Below are positions 33,524-47,224 of a stretch of DNA of 64,000 bases, in pieces. A model generated the notes under the pieces. The model searched no databases, had not been told where the DNA came from, and saw only the letters and a list, made by a program, of their open reading frames with translations. Each line of letters opens with the position of its first letter. The first letter of the stretch is position 1. The stretch comes from Chitinimonas_A lacunae (GTDB lineage: Bacteria > Pseudomonadota > Gammaproteobacteria > Burkholderiales > Chitinimonadaceae), in assembly GCF_042650885.1 (NCBI RefSeq), contig NZ_JBHSBU010000001.1:2480001-2544000 (forward strand). Direction: 5' to 3'. Position numbers and translations under genes: made by a program.

Positions 33524-34714
33524 TTATTCGATGATCTTGGCCACGACGCCGGCGCCGACGGTACGGCCGCCTTCGCGGATGGCGAAGCGCAGACCTTGTT
33601 CCATGGCGATCGGAGCGATCAGGGACACGGTCACTTCGACGTTGTCACCCGGCATCACCATTTCGGTGCCGGCCGGCAGTTCAACCGCACCGGTCACGTC
33701 GGTGGTACGGAAGTAGAACTGCGGGCGGTAGCCGTTGAAGAACGGGGTGTGACGGCCGCCTTCGTCCTTGGACAGCACGTACACGCTGCCAGCGAACTTG
33801 GTGTGCGGGGTGATCGAACCCGGCTTGGCCAGCACTTGACCACGCTCGACGTCTTCACGCTTGGTACCACGCAGCAGGGCGCCGATGTTGTCGCCAGCCT
33901 GACCTTGGTCCAGCAGCTTGCGGAACATTTCCACGCCGGTACAAGTGGTCTTGACGGTGGGCTTCAGACCCACGATCTCGATTTCTTCACCGACCTTGAT
34001 GATGCCGCGCTCGACACGACCCGTCACCACGGTACCGCGACCGGAGATCGAGAACACGTCTTCCACCGGCATCAGGAAAGCGCCATCCACAGCGCGCTCC
34101 GGTTCCGGAATGTAGCTGTCCAGCGCTTCGGCCAGACGGAAGATCGCCGGCTCACCGATTTCGCTTTGATCGCCTTCCAGCGCCTTCAGGGCCGAGCCCT
34201 TGATCAGCGGCAGGTCGTCGCCCGGGAATTCGTACTTCGACAGCAGTTCACGCACTTCCATCTCGACCAGCTCGAGCAGTTCAGCGTCGTCAACCATGTC
34301 GCACTTGTTCATGAACACGATGATGTACGGCACGCCCACCTGGCGGGCCAGCAGGATGTGTTCACGGGTTTGCGGCATCGGGCCGTCAGCAGCCGACACC
34401 ACCAGGATGGCGCCGTCCATCTGGGCAGCACCGGTAATCATGTTCTTCACGTAGTCGGCGTGACCCGGGCAGTCCACGTGCGCGTAGTGCCGGTTAGCCG
34501 TTTCGTACTCAACGTGAGCAGTGTTGATCGTGATACCGCGAGCCTTCTCTTCCGGCGCGCTGTCGATCTGGTCGTAGCCCTTGGCTTCGCCGCCGAACTT
34601 CTTCGACAGAATCGTGGTGATCGCTGCAGTCAGGGTGGTCTTGCCGTGGTCCACGTGACCAATGGTGCCAACGTTAACGTGCGGTTTTGTCCGCTCGAAC
34701 TTTTCCTTAGCCAT
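33524..34714 (-). CDS. tuf: Elongation factor Tu, copy 1 (str-operon copy)
   Basis: EF-Tu brings aminoacyl-tRNA to the ribosome with GTP. The 396-residue product has GHVDHGKTTL (about 19-28), DCPGHADYVKNM (about 81), NKCDMVDD (about 136) and SALKALEGD (about 174). The protein is identical to the second copy at 50.4-51.6 kb, and the genes differ at only a few synonymous positions, mainly in the first codons and the last sense codon. It lies in the rpsL-rpsG-fusA-tuf order. Confidence 0.98.
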   Translation of the reverse strand: MAKEKFERTKPHVNVGTIGHVDHGKTTLTAAITTILSKKFGGEAKGYDQIDSAPEEKARGITINTAHVEYETANRHYAHVDCPGHADYVKNMITGAAQMDGAILVVSAADGPMPQTREHILLARQVGVPYIIVFMNKCDMVDDAELLELVEMEVRELLSKYEFPGDDLPLIKGSALKALEGDQSEIGEPAIFRLAEALDSYIPEPERAVDGAFLMPVEDVFSISGRGTVVTGRVERGIIKVGEEIEIVGLKPTVKTTCTGVEMFRKLLDQGQAGDNIGALLRGTKREDVERGQVLAKPGSITPHTKFAGSVYVLSKDEGGRHTPFFNGYRPQFYFRTTDVTGAVELPAGTEMVMPGDNVEVTVSLIAPIAMEQGLRFAIREGGRTVGAGVVAKIIE

Positions 34715-34776
34715 TTCTCGAAATCCTTAGTGTCGAAATCAATATTCAGGGGCCGGGCCTATGCCCGGCACCCGAT

Positions 34777-36870
34777 TTACTTCTTGTTGATGATCGCGTC
34801 GGCGACGTTCTTGGGCGCCTCGGAGTAGTGCTTGAACTCCATCGAGTAGGTGGCACGACCCTGCGACATCGAGCGCAGCACGGTCGAATAGCCAAACATC
34901 TCGGCCAGAGGCACTTCAGCCTTGATCATCTTGCCGCCGGCCGGGTTGTCATCCATGCCCTGGACGATACCGCGACGGGAAGACAAGTCGCCCATGATGT
35001 CGCCCATGTACTCTTCCGGAGTTTCCACTTCCACCGCCATCATCGGCTCGAGCAGGACCGGGCTGGCCTTGCGCATACCATCCTTGAAAGCCATGGAGCC
35101 GGCCAGTTCGAAGGCGAGCTGGGACGAGTCCACATCGTGATAGGAGCCGTCGAACAGCGCGACCTTGACGTCCACCACCGGGAAGCCAGCGAGAATACCG
35201 GCCTTCATGGTGTCCTGAATACCCTTGTCCACCGACGGGATGAATTCACGCGGCACAGTACCGCCCTTGATTTCATCCAGGAAGGCATAACCACCGCCTT
35301 CAACGTTCGGCTCCACCCGGATCCAGACGTGACCGTATTGACCCTTACCACCGGACTGCTTGACGTGCTTGCCTTCCACTTCAACCGACTTGCGGATGGT
35401 TTCACGGTAGGCAACCTGCGGAGCACCAACGTTGGCTTCAACGCCGAACTCACGACGCATACGGTCAACGATGATTTCGAGGTGCAGTTCGCCCATGCCC
35501 GAAATGATGGTCTGGCCGGATTCTTCGTCGGTACGGACGCGGAACGACGGATCTTCCTTAGCCAGACGGTTCAGGGCGACGCCCATCTTTTCCTGGTCGG
35601 CCTTAGTCTTGGGCTCAACGGCAACGTGAATCACCGGATCCGGGAATTCCATGCGCTCGAGCGTAATCACGCTATTGAGGTCACACAGGGTTTCACCGGT
35701 GGTGACTTCCTTCAGACCGATGGCGGCGGCGATATCGCCAGCGCGCACTTCTTCGATCTCTTCGCGGTTGTTGGCGTGCATCTGCACGATACGACCAACC
35801 CGCTCCTTCTTGCCTTTGACCGGGTTGTAGACGGTATCGCCCGACTTCACCACGCCCGAATAGACGCGGAAGAAGGTCAGTTGGCCGACGTACGGGTCGT
35901 TCATCAGCTTGAAGGCCAGAGCCGAGAAAGGCGCCTCGTCGGAAGCCTCGCGGCTGTCTTCCTGGTCCTTGTCATTGGTGCCCTTGACCGGCGGAATGTC
36001 GACCGGGGACGGCAGCAGCTCGATCACGGCGTCGAGCATGCGCTGCACACCCTTGTTCTTGAAGGCAGTACCGCACAGCATCGGCTGGATTTCACAGTTG
36101 ATGGTACGGGTGCGCAGGCCACCAAGAATCTCTTCTTCGGTCAGTTCACCGGTTTCGAGATACTTGTTCATCAGCTCTTCGCTGGCCTCGGCAGCAGCCT
36201 CGACCATCTTTTCGCGCCATTCATTGGCGGTATCAGCGAGATCAGCCGGCACATCGACGTAGTCGAACTTCATGCCTTGGGAAGCCTCATCCCAAATGAT
36301 GGCCTTCATCTTCAGAAGGTCAATCACACCGGTGAAGGTATCTTCAGCACCGATCGGGATGACGACGGGGACGGGGTTGGCACGCAGACGCAGACGCATC
36401 TGCTCAACCACACGGTAGAAGTTGGCGCCCTGGCGGTCCATCTTGTTGACGAACGCCAGGCGCGGCACACCGTACTTGTTGGCTTGACGCCAAACGGTTT
36501 CGGACTGCGGCTGCACACCACCCACGGCGCAATACACCATGCACGCGCCATCGAGCACGCGCATCGAACGCTCAACCTCGATCGTGAAGTCGACGTGGCC
36601 CGGGGTATCGATGATGTTGATCCGATGTTCCGGGAAATTGCCGCCCATGCCCTTCCAGAAGCAAGTCGTCGCAGCGGAGGTGATCGTGATGCCACGCTCC
36701 TGCTCCTGCTCCATCCAGTCCATGGTCGCCGCGCCGTCGTGAACCTCACCAATCTTGTGGTTCACACCGGTGTAGTAAAGAATGCGCTCGGTCGTCGTGG
36801 TTTTACCCGCGTCGATATGCGCGCTAATACCGATGTTACGGTAGCGTTCGATGGGTGTCTTACGTGCCAC
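34777..36870 (-). CDS. fusA: Elongation factor G
   Basis: EF-G catalyses translocation and, with RRF, ribosome recycling. The GTG start with AAAAGG upstream gives 697 residues beginning MARKTPIERYRNIGISAHIDAGKTTTTERI; a TTG two codons earlier is possible. The G motifs are AHIDAGKTT (about 17), DTPGHVDF (about 88) and NKMDRQGANF (about 142). Domain IV has GGKGQYGHVWIRVEP near 510. It lies between rpsG and tuf in the str operon, with a 62-base spacer to tuf that holds a GC hairpin. Confidence 0.97.
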   Translation of the reverse strand: MARKTPIERYRNIGISAHIDAGKTTTTERILYYTGVNHKIGEVHDGAATMDWMEQEQERGITITSAATTCFWKGMGGNFPEHRINIIDTPGHVDFTIEVERSMRVLDGACMVYCAVGGVQPQSETVWRQANKYGVPRLAFVNKMDRQGANFYRVVEQMRLRLRANPVPVVIPIGAEDTFTGVIDLLKMKAIIWDEASQGMKFDYVDVPADLADTANEWREKMVEAAAEASEELMNKYLETGELTEEEILGGLRTRTINCEIQPMLCGTAFKNKGVQRMLDAVIELLPSPVDIPPVKGTNDKDQEDSREASDEAPFSALAFKLMNDPYVGQLTFFRVYSGVVKSGDTVYNPVKGKKERVGRIVQMHANNREEIEEVRAGDIAAAIGLKEVTTGETLCDLNSVITLERMEFPDPVIHVAVEPKTKADQEKMGVALNRLAKEDPSFRVRTDEESGQTIISGMGELHLEIIVDRMRREFGVEANVGAPQVAYRETIRKSVEVEGKHVKQSGGKGQYGHVWIRVEPNVEGGGYAFLDEIKGGTVPREFIPSVDKGIQDTMKAGILAGFPVVDVKVALFDGSYHDVDSSQLAFELAGSMAFKDGMRKASPVLLEPMMAVEVETPEEYMGDIMGDLSSRRGIVQGMDDNPAGGKMIKAEVPLAEMFGYSTVLRSMSQGRATYSMEFKHYSEAPKNVADAIINKK

Positions 36871-36932
36871 AGCCAATACCTTTTAAAGAACGTGACGTAG
36901 TAAATCTAATGTTTGCCGGCAACAGTGCCGCA

Positions 36933-37403
36933 TTAGAAACGATAGTGGGCGAAGGCCTTGTTGGCTTCGGCCATGCGGTGGACTTCGTCGCGCTTCTTCA
37001 TCGCGCCGCCGCGACCTTCGGCCGCGTCGAGCAGTTCACCGGCAAGCCGTTGACCCATCGACTTTTCACCGCGCTTGCGAGCTGCTTCGCGCAGCCAACG
37101 CATGGCCAGAGCCATACGACGAGCCGGACGCACTTCGACGGGCACCTGATAGTTGGCACCACCGACGCGACGGCTCTTCACTTCAACGACCGGACGCACA
37201 TTGCCGAGGGCTTGGGAGAACACCTCGAGGGGGGCCTTGCCGGTCTTTTTCTCGATGATTTCGAGCGCACCGTAAACGATGCGTTCGGCCACCGATTTCT
37301 TGCCGTCCTGCATGACAACGTTCATGAACTTGGACAGCTCTTCGCTACCGAATTTCGGATCCGGCAACACTTCGCGCTTGGGGACTTCTCTGCGTCTTGG
37401 CAT
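36933..37403 (-). CDS. rpsG: 30S ribosomal protein S7
   Basis: S7 is a primary binder that nucleates the 30S head. The ATG gives 156 residues starting MPRRREVPKREVLPDPKFGSEELSKFMNVVM; the upstream 23 open codons have no similarity. KSRRVGGANYQVPVEVRPARRMALAMRWL is the conserved beta-hairpin part. It is separated from rpsL by 144 bases. Confidence 0.97.
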   Translation of the reverse strand: MPRRREVPKREVLPDPKFGSEELSKFMNVVMQDGKKSVAERIVYGALEIIEKKTGKAPLEVFSQALGNVRPVVEVKSRRVGGANYQVPVEVRPARRMALAMRWLREAARKRGEKSMGQRLAGELLDAAEGRGGAMKKRDEVHRMAEANKAFAHYRF

Positions 37404-37547
37404 TTCAAAAACCTCTTTGTGTTCAGCTGAGCGGAGAGTCTTCCGCTCGCGACCACCCAATAGGATGACCACTTACTCGATGGTCCCGTCTGTACAGGAT
37501 CCCACCGTCGTCGCGATATCGGGCCCGCGACCCTGCCCTGCCGTTTA

Positions 37548-37922
37548 TTAGGCCTTCGGACGCTTGGCGCCGTACTTCGAACGGGCCTGCTTCCGGTCCT
37601 TGACGCCAGCGGTATCGAGGGAACCGCGCACGGTGTGGTAACGCACACCCGGCAAGTCCTTCACACGACCACCACGGATCAGAACGACCGAGTGTTCCTG
37701 CAGGTTGTGGCCTTCACCACCGATATACGAAATCACTTCGAAACCGTTGGTCAGACGCACCTTACAAACCTTACGCAGAGCCGAGTTCGGCTTCTTCGGG
37801 GTCGTGGTGTAAACGCGGGTGCAGACACCGCGTTTCTGCGGGCAGGATTCGAGCGCCGGAACCTTGCTCTTAGCCTTGTCCGCGACACGTCCTTTACGGA
37901 CGAGCTGGTTGATGGTTGGCAT
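37548..37922 (-). CDS. rpsL: 30S ribosomal protein S12
   Basis: S12 lies at the decoding centre. The ATG gives 124 residues starting MPTINQLVRKGRVADKAKSK. The streptomycin positions carry the sensitive residues: lysine in TTPKKPNSALRKV (Lys43) and in GGRVKDLPGVRYH (Lys88). The cysteine-bearing CPQKRGVCTRVYTTTPKK segment is complete. It is the first gene of the str operon, behind a near-consensus promoter. Confidence 0.97.
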   Translation of the reverse strand: MPTINQLVRKGRVADKAKSKVPALESCPQKRGVCTRVYTTTPKKPNSALRKVCKVRLTNGFEVISYIGGEGHNLQEHSVVLIRGGRVKDLPGVRYHTVRGSLDTAGVKDRKQARSKYGAKRPKA

Positions 37923-37997
37923 TATGTTGTTCCCAAAAGTAAAAAACGGCGACCCCGCCCCAAGCACGGTGGGAGACCGCCCCCAAAAAGATCGCGG

Positions 37998-38027
37998 ATT
38001 ATATGGAAATCAAGCGCTTAATGTCAA
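37998..38027 (-). promoter_or_regulatory. Promoter of the str operon (rpsL-rpsG-fusA-tuf)
   Basis: On the minus strand a perfect TTGACA and a perfect TATAAT are spaced by 18 bases, about 75 bases upstream of rpsL. The -35 is part of the downstream arm of the hairpin that follows rpoC. Confidence 0.8.
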
Positions 38028-38054
38028 GCCGGCGCACAGGGCGCCGGCTTGACA
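38022..38054 (-). terminator. Hairpin after rpoC, possible terminator
   Basis: Perfect 14-bp arms (TGTCAAGCCGGCGC and its complement) with loop ACAGG lie 32-64 bases after the rpoC stop. No T run follows (TTAAGC), so termination would be weak or would need Rho. The downstream arm ends in the TTGACA of the rpsL promoter. Confidence 0.6.
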
Positions 38055-38085
38055 AGCACTAGATCGGTTTATCCATCCTAGCTGA

Positions 38086-41000
38086 TCACTGCTGTACGCG
38101 CTCGGTTTCCATCGCCGGATCACTGCTTTCGATCACCGCAGCCGGTTCGCCGATGCGCTGGCGACGACGGTTGTTGTGGTAAGCGAGACCCGTACCGGCC
38201 GGAATCAGACGGCCGACGATCACGTTTTCCTTCAGACCGCGCAGATCGTCCTTCTTGCCCATGATGGCGGCTTCGGTCAGCACGCGCGTGGTTTCCTGGA
38301 ACGACGCGGCAGAGATAAACGAATCGGTCGACAGCGAAGCCTTGGTAATACCCAGCAAGATATTGTCGAACTGGGCAAGCTCCTTGTTCTCCGCCGCCAA
38401 CCGGTCGTTGGCCTGGAGCACTTCGGCTCGCTCCACCTGTTCACCCTGGATGAAGTCGGAATTACCCGAATCGGAGATCACCACACGACGCAGCATCTGG
38501 CGAACGATCACCTCGATGTGCTTATCGTTGATCTTCACACCTTGCAGACGATAGACCTCCTGCACTTCCTGAACGATATAGGTCGCCAGGGCCTCGATAC
38601 CTTGCAAGCGCAGGATATCGTGCGGATCGACCGGGCCGTCGACGATGGTTTCGCCACGGTTCACCACCTGACCGTCGTGGACCAGCACATGCTTGTCCTT
38701 CGGAATCAGGTATTCGTGCGGCGTACCGTCGAGATCGGTGATGATCAGACGCTGCTTACCCTTGGTGTCCTTACCGAACGAGATCGTACCCGTCACCTCG
38801 GCCAGCATACCGGCATCCTTGGGCGAGCGAGCTTCGAAAAGCTCGGCCACGCGCGGCAGACCACCGGTAATGTCGCGGGTCTTGGCCGATTCCTGCGGAA
38901 TCTTGGCCAGCACTTCACCGACCCCTACCACCTGACCGTCCTTAACGGTAATGATCGATCCCACCTGGAAGGTGATGTTGACCGGTGTCTCGGAACCGGC
39001 GAGCTTGACCTCCACGCCACGTTCGTCGAGCAGCTTTACCTGCGGACGCACGCTCTTGGTCACACCGGCCTTACGCTTCGGATCGATCACCACCAGCGTG
39101 GACAGACCCGTCACGTCATCGGTCTGCTTGGCAACGGTCACGCCTTCCTCGACGTTCTCGAACTTCACCTGACCGGCGTACTCGGTAATGATCGGGCGGG
39201 TGTGCGGATCCCAGGTCGCCAGCACCTGGCCAGCCTTGATCGTCTGGCCGTCAGTGACCATCAGGGTCGCGCCATACGGTACCTTATGCCGTTCACGCTC
39301 GCGGCCGTTGTCGTCGAACACCACGACTTCGCCCGAACGGGTGATCACGATCTGCTCGCCCTTGGTATTGGTGACGTAGCGCATCGTGCCCGAGAAGCCG
39401 ATCTTACCGTTCGACTTCGATTCGACCTGGCTGGCTGCTGCCGCCCGCGAAGCTGCACCACCGATGTGGAAGGTACGCATGGTCAGCTGAGTGCCCGGCT
39501 CACCGATCGACTGGGCAGCGATCACACCGACAGCTTCGCCCACGTTGACCAGATTGCCGCGACCCAGATCGCGGCCATAGCACTGGGCGCACAGACCGTA
39601 GCGGGTTTCGCAGGTCAGCGGCGTGCGGACCTTGACCTCGTCGATACCGAGTGCCTCGATCTTTTCCACCACGTCTTCGACCAGCAGCGTACCGGCTTCG
39701 AACACCGTTTCCTGCGAGCTCGGGTCGATCACATCGGTTGCCGCCACACGGCCGAGGATACGGTCGCGCAGCGCTTCGATCACATCACCGCCCTGCACCA
39801 CCGCCTTCATCGCCACACCGTTTTTGGTGCCACAATCCTGGCCGGTCACGACCAGATCCTGGGTCACGTCGACCAGACGACGGGTCAGATAGCCCGAGTT
39901 CGCGGTCTTCAAGGCCGTATCCGCCAGACCCTTACGTGCACCGTGGGTCGAGATGAAGTACTGAAGAACCGTCAGACCTTCACGGAAGTTGGTGGTAATC
40001 GGTGTCTCGATAATCGAGCCATCCGGCTTGGCCATCAGGCCACGCATACCGGCCAGCTGACGAATCTGTGCCACCGAACCCCGGGCACCGGAATCGGCCA
40101 TCATATAGATGGAGTTGAACGATTCCTGATCGACTTCGTTGCCGTGACGATCGACCACCTTTTCCTTGCCCAGGTGTTCCATCATCTTCTTGGCGACTTG
40201 ATCGCCACAGCGGCCCCAGATATCGACCACCTTGTTGTAGCGCTCGCCTTGCGTCACCAGACCCGAGGTGTACTGGGCCTCGATCTCTTTCACTTCCTTC
40301 TCGGCATCGGCGAGCAGCTTGACCTTCTCGGCCGGCACCAACATATCGTCGATGGCGATCGAGATACCGGCACGGGTCGAATAGGTGAAACCGGTATACA
40401 TCAGCCGGTCGGCCAGGATCACGGTCTCACGCAGGCCGCAACGGCGGAACGAGACGTTGATCAGCTTGGAAATCTCTTTTTTCTTCAGCGGCTTGTTCAG
40501 CACTTCGAAGGGTAGGCCCTTGGGCAGGATTTCCGACAGGATGGCACGACCAACCGTGGTTTCGCGCCGCACCAGTCGGCTCTGCCATTCGCCCTGCTCG
40601 TCCTTGTACCAGTCCTTGAGCCGCACGGTGATCCGGGCATTGAGCTCGACCTGACGGGTCTCATAGGCACGCCCCATCTCATCGATATCGGCGAACTGCA
40701 GGCCTTCGCCCTTGCCGTTGATGCGCTCGCGGGTCATGTAATACAGACCCAGCACGATATCCTGCGACGGCACGATAATCGGCTCGCCGTGGGCGGGCGA
40801 CAGCACGTTGTTGGAGGCCAGCATCAAAGTGCGGGCTTCCATCTGGGCTTCGAGGCTCAGCGGCACGTGGACGGCCATCTGGTCACCGTCGAAGTCGGCG
40901 TTGAAGGCGGTACAGACCAGCGGGTGAAGCTGGATGGCCTTGCCTTCGATCAGCACAGGCTCGAACGCCTGGATACCAAGTCGGTGCAGGGTCGGTGCGC

Positions 41001-42273
41001 GGTTCAGCAGCACCGGATGCTCGCGGATGACTTCTTCCAGGATGTCCCAGACTTCCGGCACTTCCTGCTCGACCAGCTTCTTCGCCGCCTTGATGGTGGT
41101 GGCAAGCCCCAGCACTTCGAGCTTGTGGAAGATGAACGGCTTGAACAGCTCGAGCGCCATCTTCTTCGGCAGGCCGCACTGGTGCAGCTTGAGGGTCGGG
41201 CCCACCACGATGACCGAACGGCCCGAGTAGTCCACCCGCTTGCCCAGCAGGTTCTGACGGAAACGACCGCCCTTACCCTTGATCATATCGGCCAACGACT
41301 TGAGCGGACGCTTGTTGGCGCCGGTCATGGCCTTGCCACGACGGCCGTTGTCGAGCAGCGAATCGACCGCCTCTTGCAGCATGCGCTTTTCGTTGCGCAC
41401 GATAATTTCGGGCGCACGCAGCTCCAGCAGGCGCTTCAGACGGTTGTTACGGTTGATGACGCGACGATAGAGATCGTTCAGGTCCGAAGTGGCGAAACGA
41501 CCCCCATCGAGCGGCACCAGCGGACGCAGTTCGGGCGGCAGCACCGGCAGCACGTCCATAATCATCCATTCGGGCTTGATGCCGGAACGGTGGAAGGCCT
41601 CCAGCACCTTGAGGCGCTTGGCGATCTTCTTAATCTTGGCTTCGGAACCGGTCGATTCCAGCTCATGACGGAGGTTGTCCATCTCGGCGTGGATATCGAG
41701 CGTCTTCAACAGCTCGCGTACCGCTTCAGCGCCCATCAGAGCGATGAATTCGTCGCCGTATTCTTCCACCTTGTTCAGGTAGTCGTCTTCGGACAGCAGT
41801 TGGCCGCGGTTGAGCGGGGTCATGCCCGGCTCGATCACCACAAAGCCTTCGAAGTACAGCACGCGCTCGATATCGCGCAGCGTCATATCGAGCACCATGC
41901 CCAGACGCGACGGCAGCGACTTCAGGAACCAGATATGGGCGACCGGGCTGGCCAGCTCGATATGGCCCATACGCTCACGGCGCACCTTGCTCAGGGTGAC
42001 TTCGACGCCGCACTTCTCGCAGATCACACCGCGATGCTTGAGGCGCTTGTACTTGCCGCACAGGCACTCGTAGTCCTTGATCGGGCCGAAGATACGGGCA
42101 CAGAACAGACCATCACGTTCCGGCTTGAAAGTGCGGTAGTTGATGGTTTCAGGCTTCTTGACTTCGCCGAACGACCAGGAACGGATCTTTTCGGGCGACG
42201 CGAGGCCGATGCGGATTGCATCGAACTCTTCTTCCTGCGTCACCTGTTTGAATAAGTCCAGTAATGCTTTCAT
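38086..42273 (-). CDS. rpoC: DNA-directed RNA polymerase beta' subunit
   Basis: Beta' carries the catalytic magnesium of RNA polymerase. The 1395-residue protein has the N-terminal zinc site CLCGKYKRLKHRGVICEKCG (about 70-88), the sigma-binding coiled coil region, the absolutely conserved NADFDGDQM near residue 460, the trigger loop and bridge helix region (ARKGLADTALKTANSGYLTRRLVD, near 785), and the second zinc site (CETRYGLCAQCYGRD, near 890). It follows rpoB by a 108-base spacer that holds heptamer repeats. It is followed by a hairpin and the rpsL promoter. Confidence 0.98.
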   Translation of the reverse strand: MKALLDLFKQVTQEEEFDAIRIGLASPEKIRSWSFGEVKKPETINYRTFKPERDGLFCARIFGPIKDYECLCGKYKRLKHRGVICEKCGVEVTLSKVRRERMGHIELASPVAHIWFLKSLPSRLGMVLDMTLRDIERVLYFEGFVVIEPGMTPLNRGQLLSEDDYLNKVEEYGDEFIALMGAEAVRELLKTLDIHAEMDNLRHELESTGSEAKIKKIAKRLKVLEAFHRSGIKPEWMIMDVLPVLPPELRPLVPLDGGRFATSDLNDLYRRVINRNNRLKRLLELRAPEIIVRNEKRMLQEAVDSLLDNGRRGKAMTGANKRPLKSLADMIKGKGGRFRQNLLGKRVDYSGRSVIVVGPTLKLHQCGLPKKMALELFKPFIFHKLEVLGLATTIKAAKKLVEQEVPEVWDILEEVIREHPVLLNRAPTLHRLGIQAFEPVLIEGKAIQLHPLVCTAFNADFDGDQMAVHVPLSLEAQMEARTLMLASNNVLSPAHGEPIIVPSQDIVLGLYYMTRERINGKGEGLQFADIDEMGRAYETRQVELNARITVRLKDWYKDEQGEWQSRLVRRETTVGRAILSEILPKGLPFEVLNKPLKKKEISKLINVSFRRCGLRETVILADRLMYTGFTYSTRAGISIAIDDMLVPAEKVKLLADAEKEVKEIEAQYTSGLVTQGERYNKVVDIWGRCGDQVAKKMMEHLGKEKVVDRHGNEVDQESFNSIYMMADSGARGSVAQIRQLAGMRGLMAKPDGSIIETPITTNFREGLTVLQYFISTHGARKGLADTALKTANSGYLTRRLVDVTQDLVVTGQDCGTKNGVAMKAVVQGGDVIEALRDRILGRVAATDVIDPSSQETVFEAGTLLVEDVVEKIEALGIDEVKVRTPLTCETRYGLCAQCYGRDLGRGNLVNVGEAVGVIAAQSIGEPGTQLTMRTFHIGGAASRAAAASQVESKSNGKIGFSGTMRYVTNTKGEQIVITRSGEVVVFDDNGRERERHKVPYGATLMVTDGQTIKAGQVLATWDPHTRPIITEYAGQVKFENVEEGVTVAKQTDDVTGLSTLVVIDPKRKAGVTKSVRPQVKLLDERGVEVKLAGSETPVNITFQVGSIITVKDGQVVGVGEVLAKIPQESAKTRDITGGLPRVAELFEARSPKDAGMLAEVTGTISFGKDTKGKQRLIITDLDGTPHEYLIPKDKHVLVHDGQVVNRGETIVDGPVDPHDILRLQGIEALATYIVQEVQEVYRLQGVKINDKHIEVIVRQMLRRVVISDSGNSDFIQGEQVERAEVLQANDRLAAENKELAQFDNILLGITKASLSTDSFISAASFQETTRVLTEAAIMGKKDDLRGLKENVIVGRLIPAGTGLAYHNNRRRQRIGEPAAVIESSDPAMETERVQQ

Positions 42274-42294
42274 TCAAAACCTCCGGGTTTTGAA

Positions 42295-42378
42295 GTGAAA
42301 CGTGAAACGTGCCGCAACGACTGCGGTGACGCGCAGCCAGGCCGCGCGACGTCTCACTTTTCACCCTTCACGTTTCAC
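42295..42378. repeat. Heptamer (GTGAAAC-like) repeats flanking the rpoB-rpoC spacer
   Basis: Four consecutive seven-base units lie on the minus strand at 42351-42378 (GTGAAAC, GTGAAGG, GTGAAAA, GTGAGAC). Two GTGAAAC units lie on the plus strand at 42295-42308. The outermost 12 bases (GTGAAACGTGAA and its complement) form a perfect long-range inverted repeat, so the rpoBC transcript could fold into a stem with a 60-base loop. Confidence 0.8.
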
Positions 42379-42381
42379 CAA

Positions 42382-46551
<4,170 letters not shown>

Positions 46552-46755
46552 AGAGTCTCCAATCGAGTTGCAAAGTCCCCATGCCGGGCATATGGCCCGG
46601 CCGGCCGGGACTCCGATGGGGCGCGAACAACAAACCGCAATGCCCGTTCGTCAGGTATTCCGGTTTGTATGCCGCAGTAGGGGCTATTCAACAGCTATAA
46701 GATTCGTAGCACATCCGCTCAAGGTTGAACGGTCGCGCCGTCCCTGAAGCGCAAC

Positions 46756-46805
46756 AAGGCCGGCGGCCTAAGCCGCCAGCCTTTAGCGATCACCCGAGGG
46801 GTGAT
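46756..46805 (-). promoter_or_regulatory. Hairpins in the rplL-rpoB spacer (likely attenuator/processing region)
   Basis: Directly at the rplL stop is a 7-bp hairpin (ATCACCC, GAG, GGGTGAT). Six bases further is a GC-rich hairpin (AAGGC-x-GGCGGC, 4-base loop) with a single mismatch. There is no T run. In Escherichia coli this spacer holds an attenuator and an RNase III site that lower rpoBC relative to rplJL; the equivalent role here is inference. Confidence 0.55.
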
Positions 46806-47176
46806 TACTTCATTTCAGCTTCAGCGCCGGCTTCGATCAGCTTCTTGACCATGGCTTCGGCGTCGGCCTTCGGCACGGCGTCCTTAACGGTCTTGGGAGC
46901 GCCGTCGACCAGGTCTTTGGCTTCCTTCAGGCCCAGGCCGGTCAGTTCGCGCACCACCTTGATGACGCCAACCTTGTTGGAACCGGCGGACTTCAGGATA
47001 ACGTCGAAGTCGGTCTTCTCTTCCACGGCAGCAGCGGCACCACCGACCGGGCCAGCAACGGCCACCGCAGCGGCGGACACGCCGAACTTCTCTTCGAACG
47101 CCTTAACCAGGTCGTTCAGTTCCATAACGGTCATGCCGCCAACGGCTTCGAGGATGTCTTCTTTGGTCAGAGCCAT
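46805..47176 (-). CDS. rplL: 50S ribosomal protein L7/L12
   Basis: L7/L12 is the multicopy stalk protein that recruits translation GTPases. The 123-residue product has the N-terminal dimerisation helices (TKEDILEAVGGMTVMELNDLVKAFEEKFG), an Ala/Val/Gly-rich hinge (SAAAVAVAGPVGGAAAAV) and the C-terminal domain (KVGVIKVVRELTGLGLKEAKDLVDGAPK). It follows rplJ by 48 bases. Confidence 0.97.
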   Translation of the reverse strand: MALTKEDILEAVGGMTVMELNDLVKAFEEKFGVSAAAVAVAGPVGGAAAAVEEKTDFDVILKSAGSNKVGVIKVVRELTGLGLKEAKDLVDGAPKTVKDAVPKADAEAMVKKLIEAGAEAEMK

Positions 47177-47224
47177 GTTGGATTACTCCTGAATTCAGTA
47201 AAGTCTGTGGATCTATGAAAAGGC

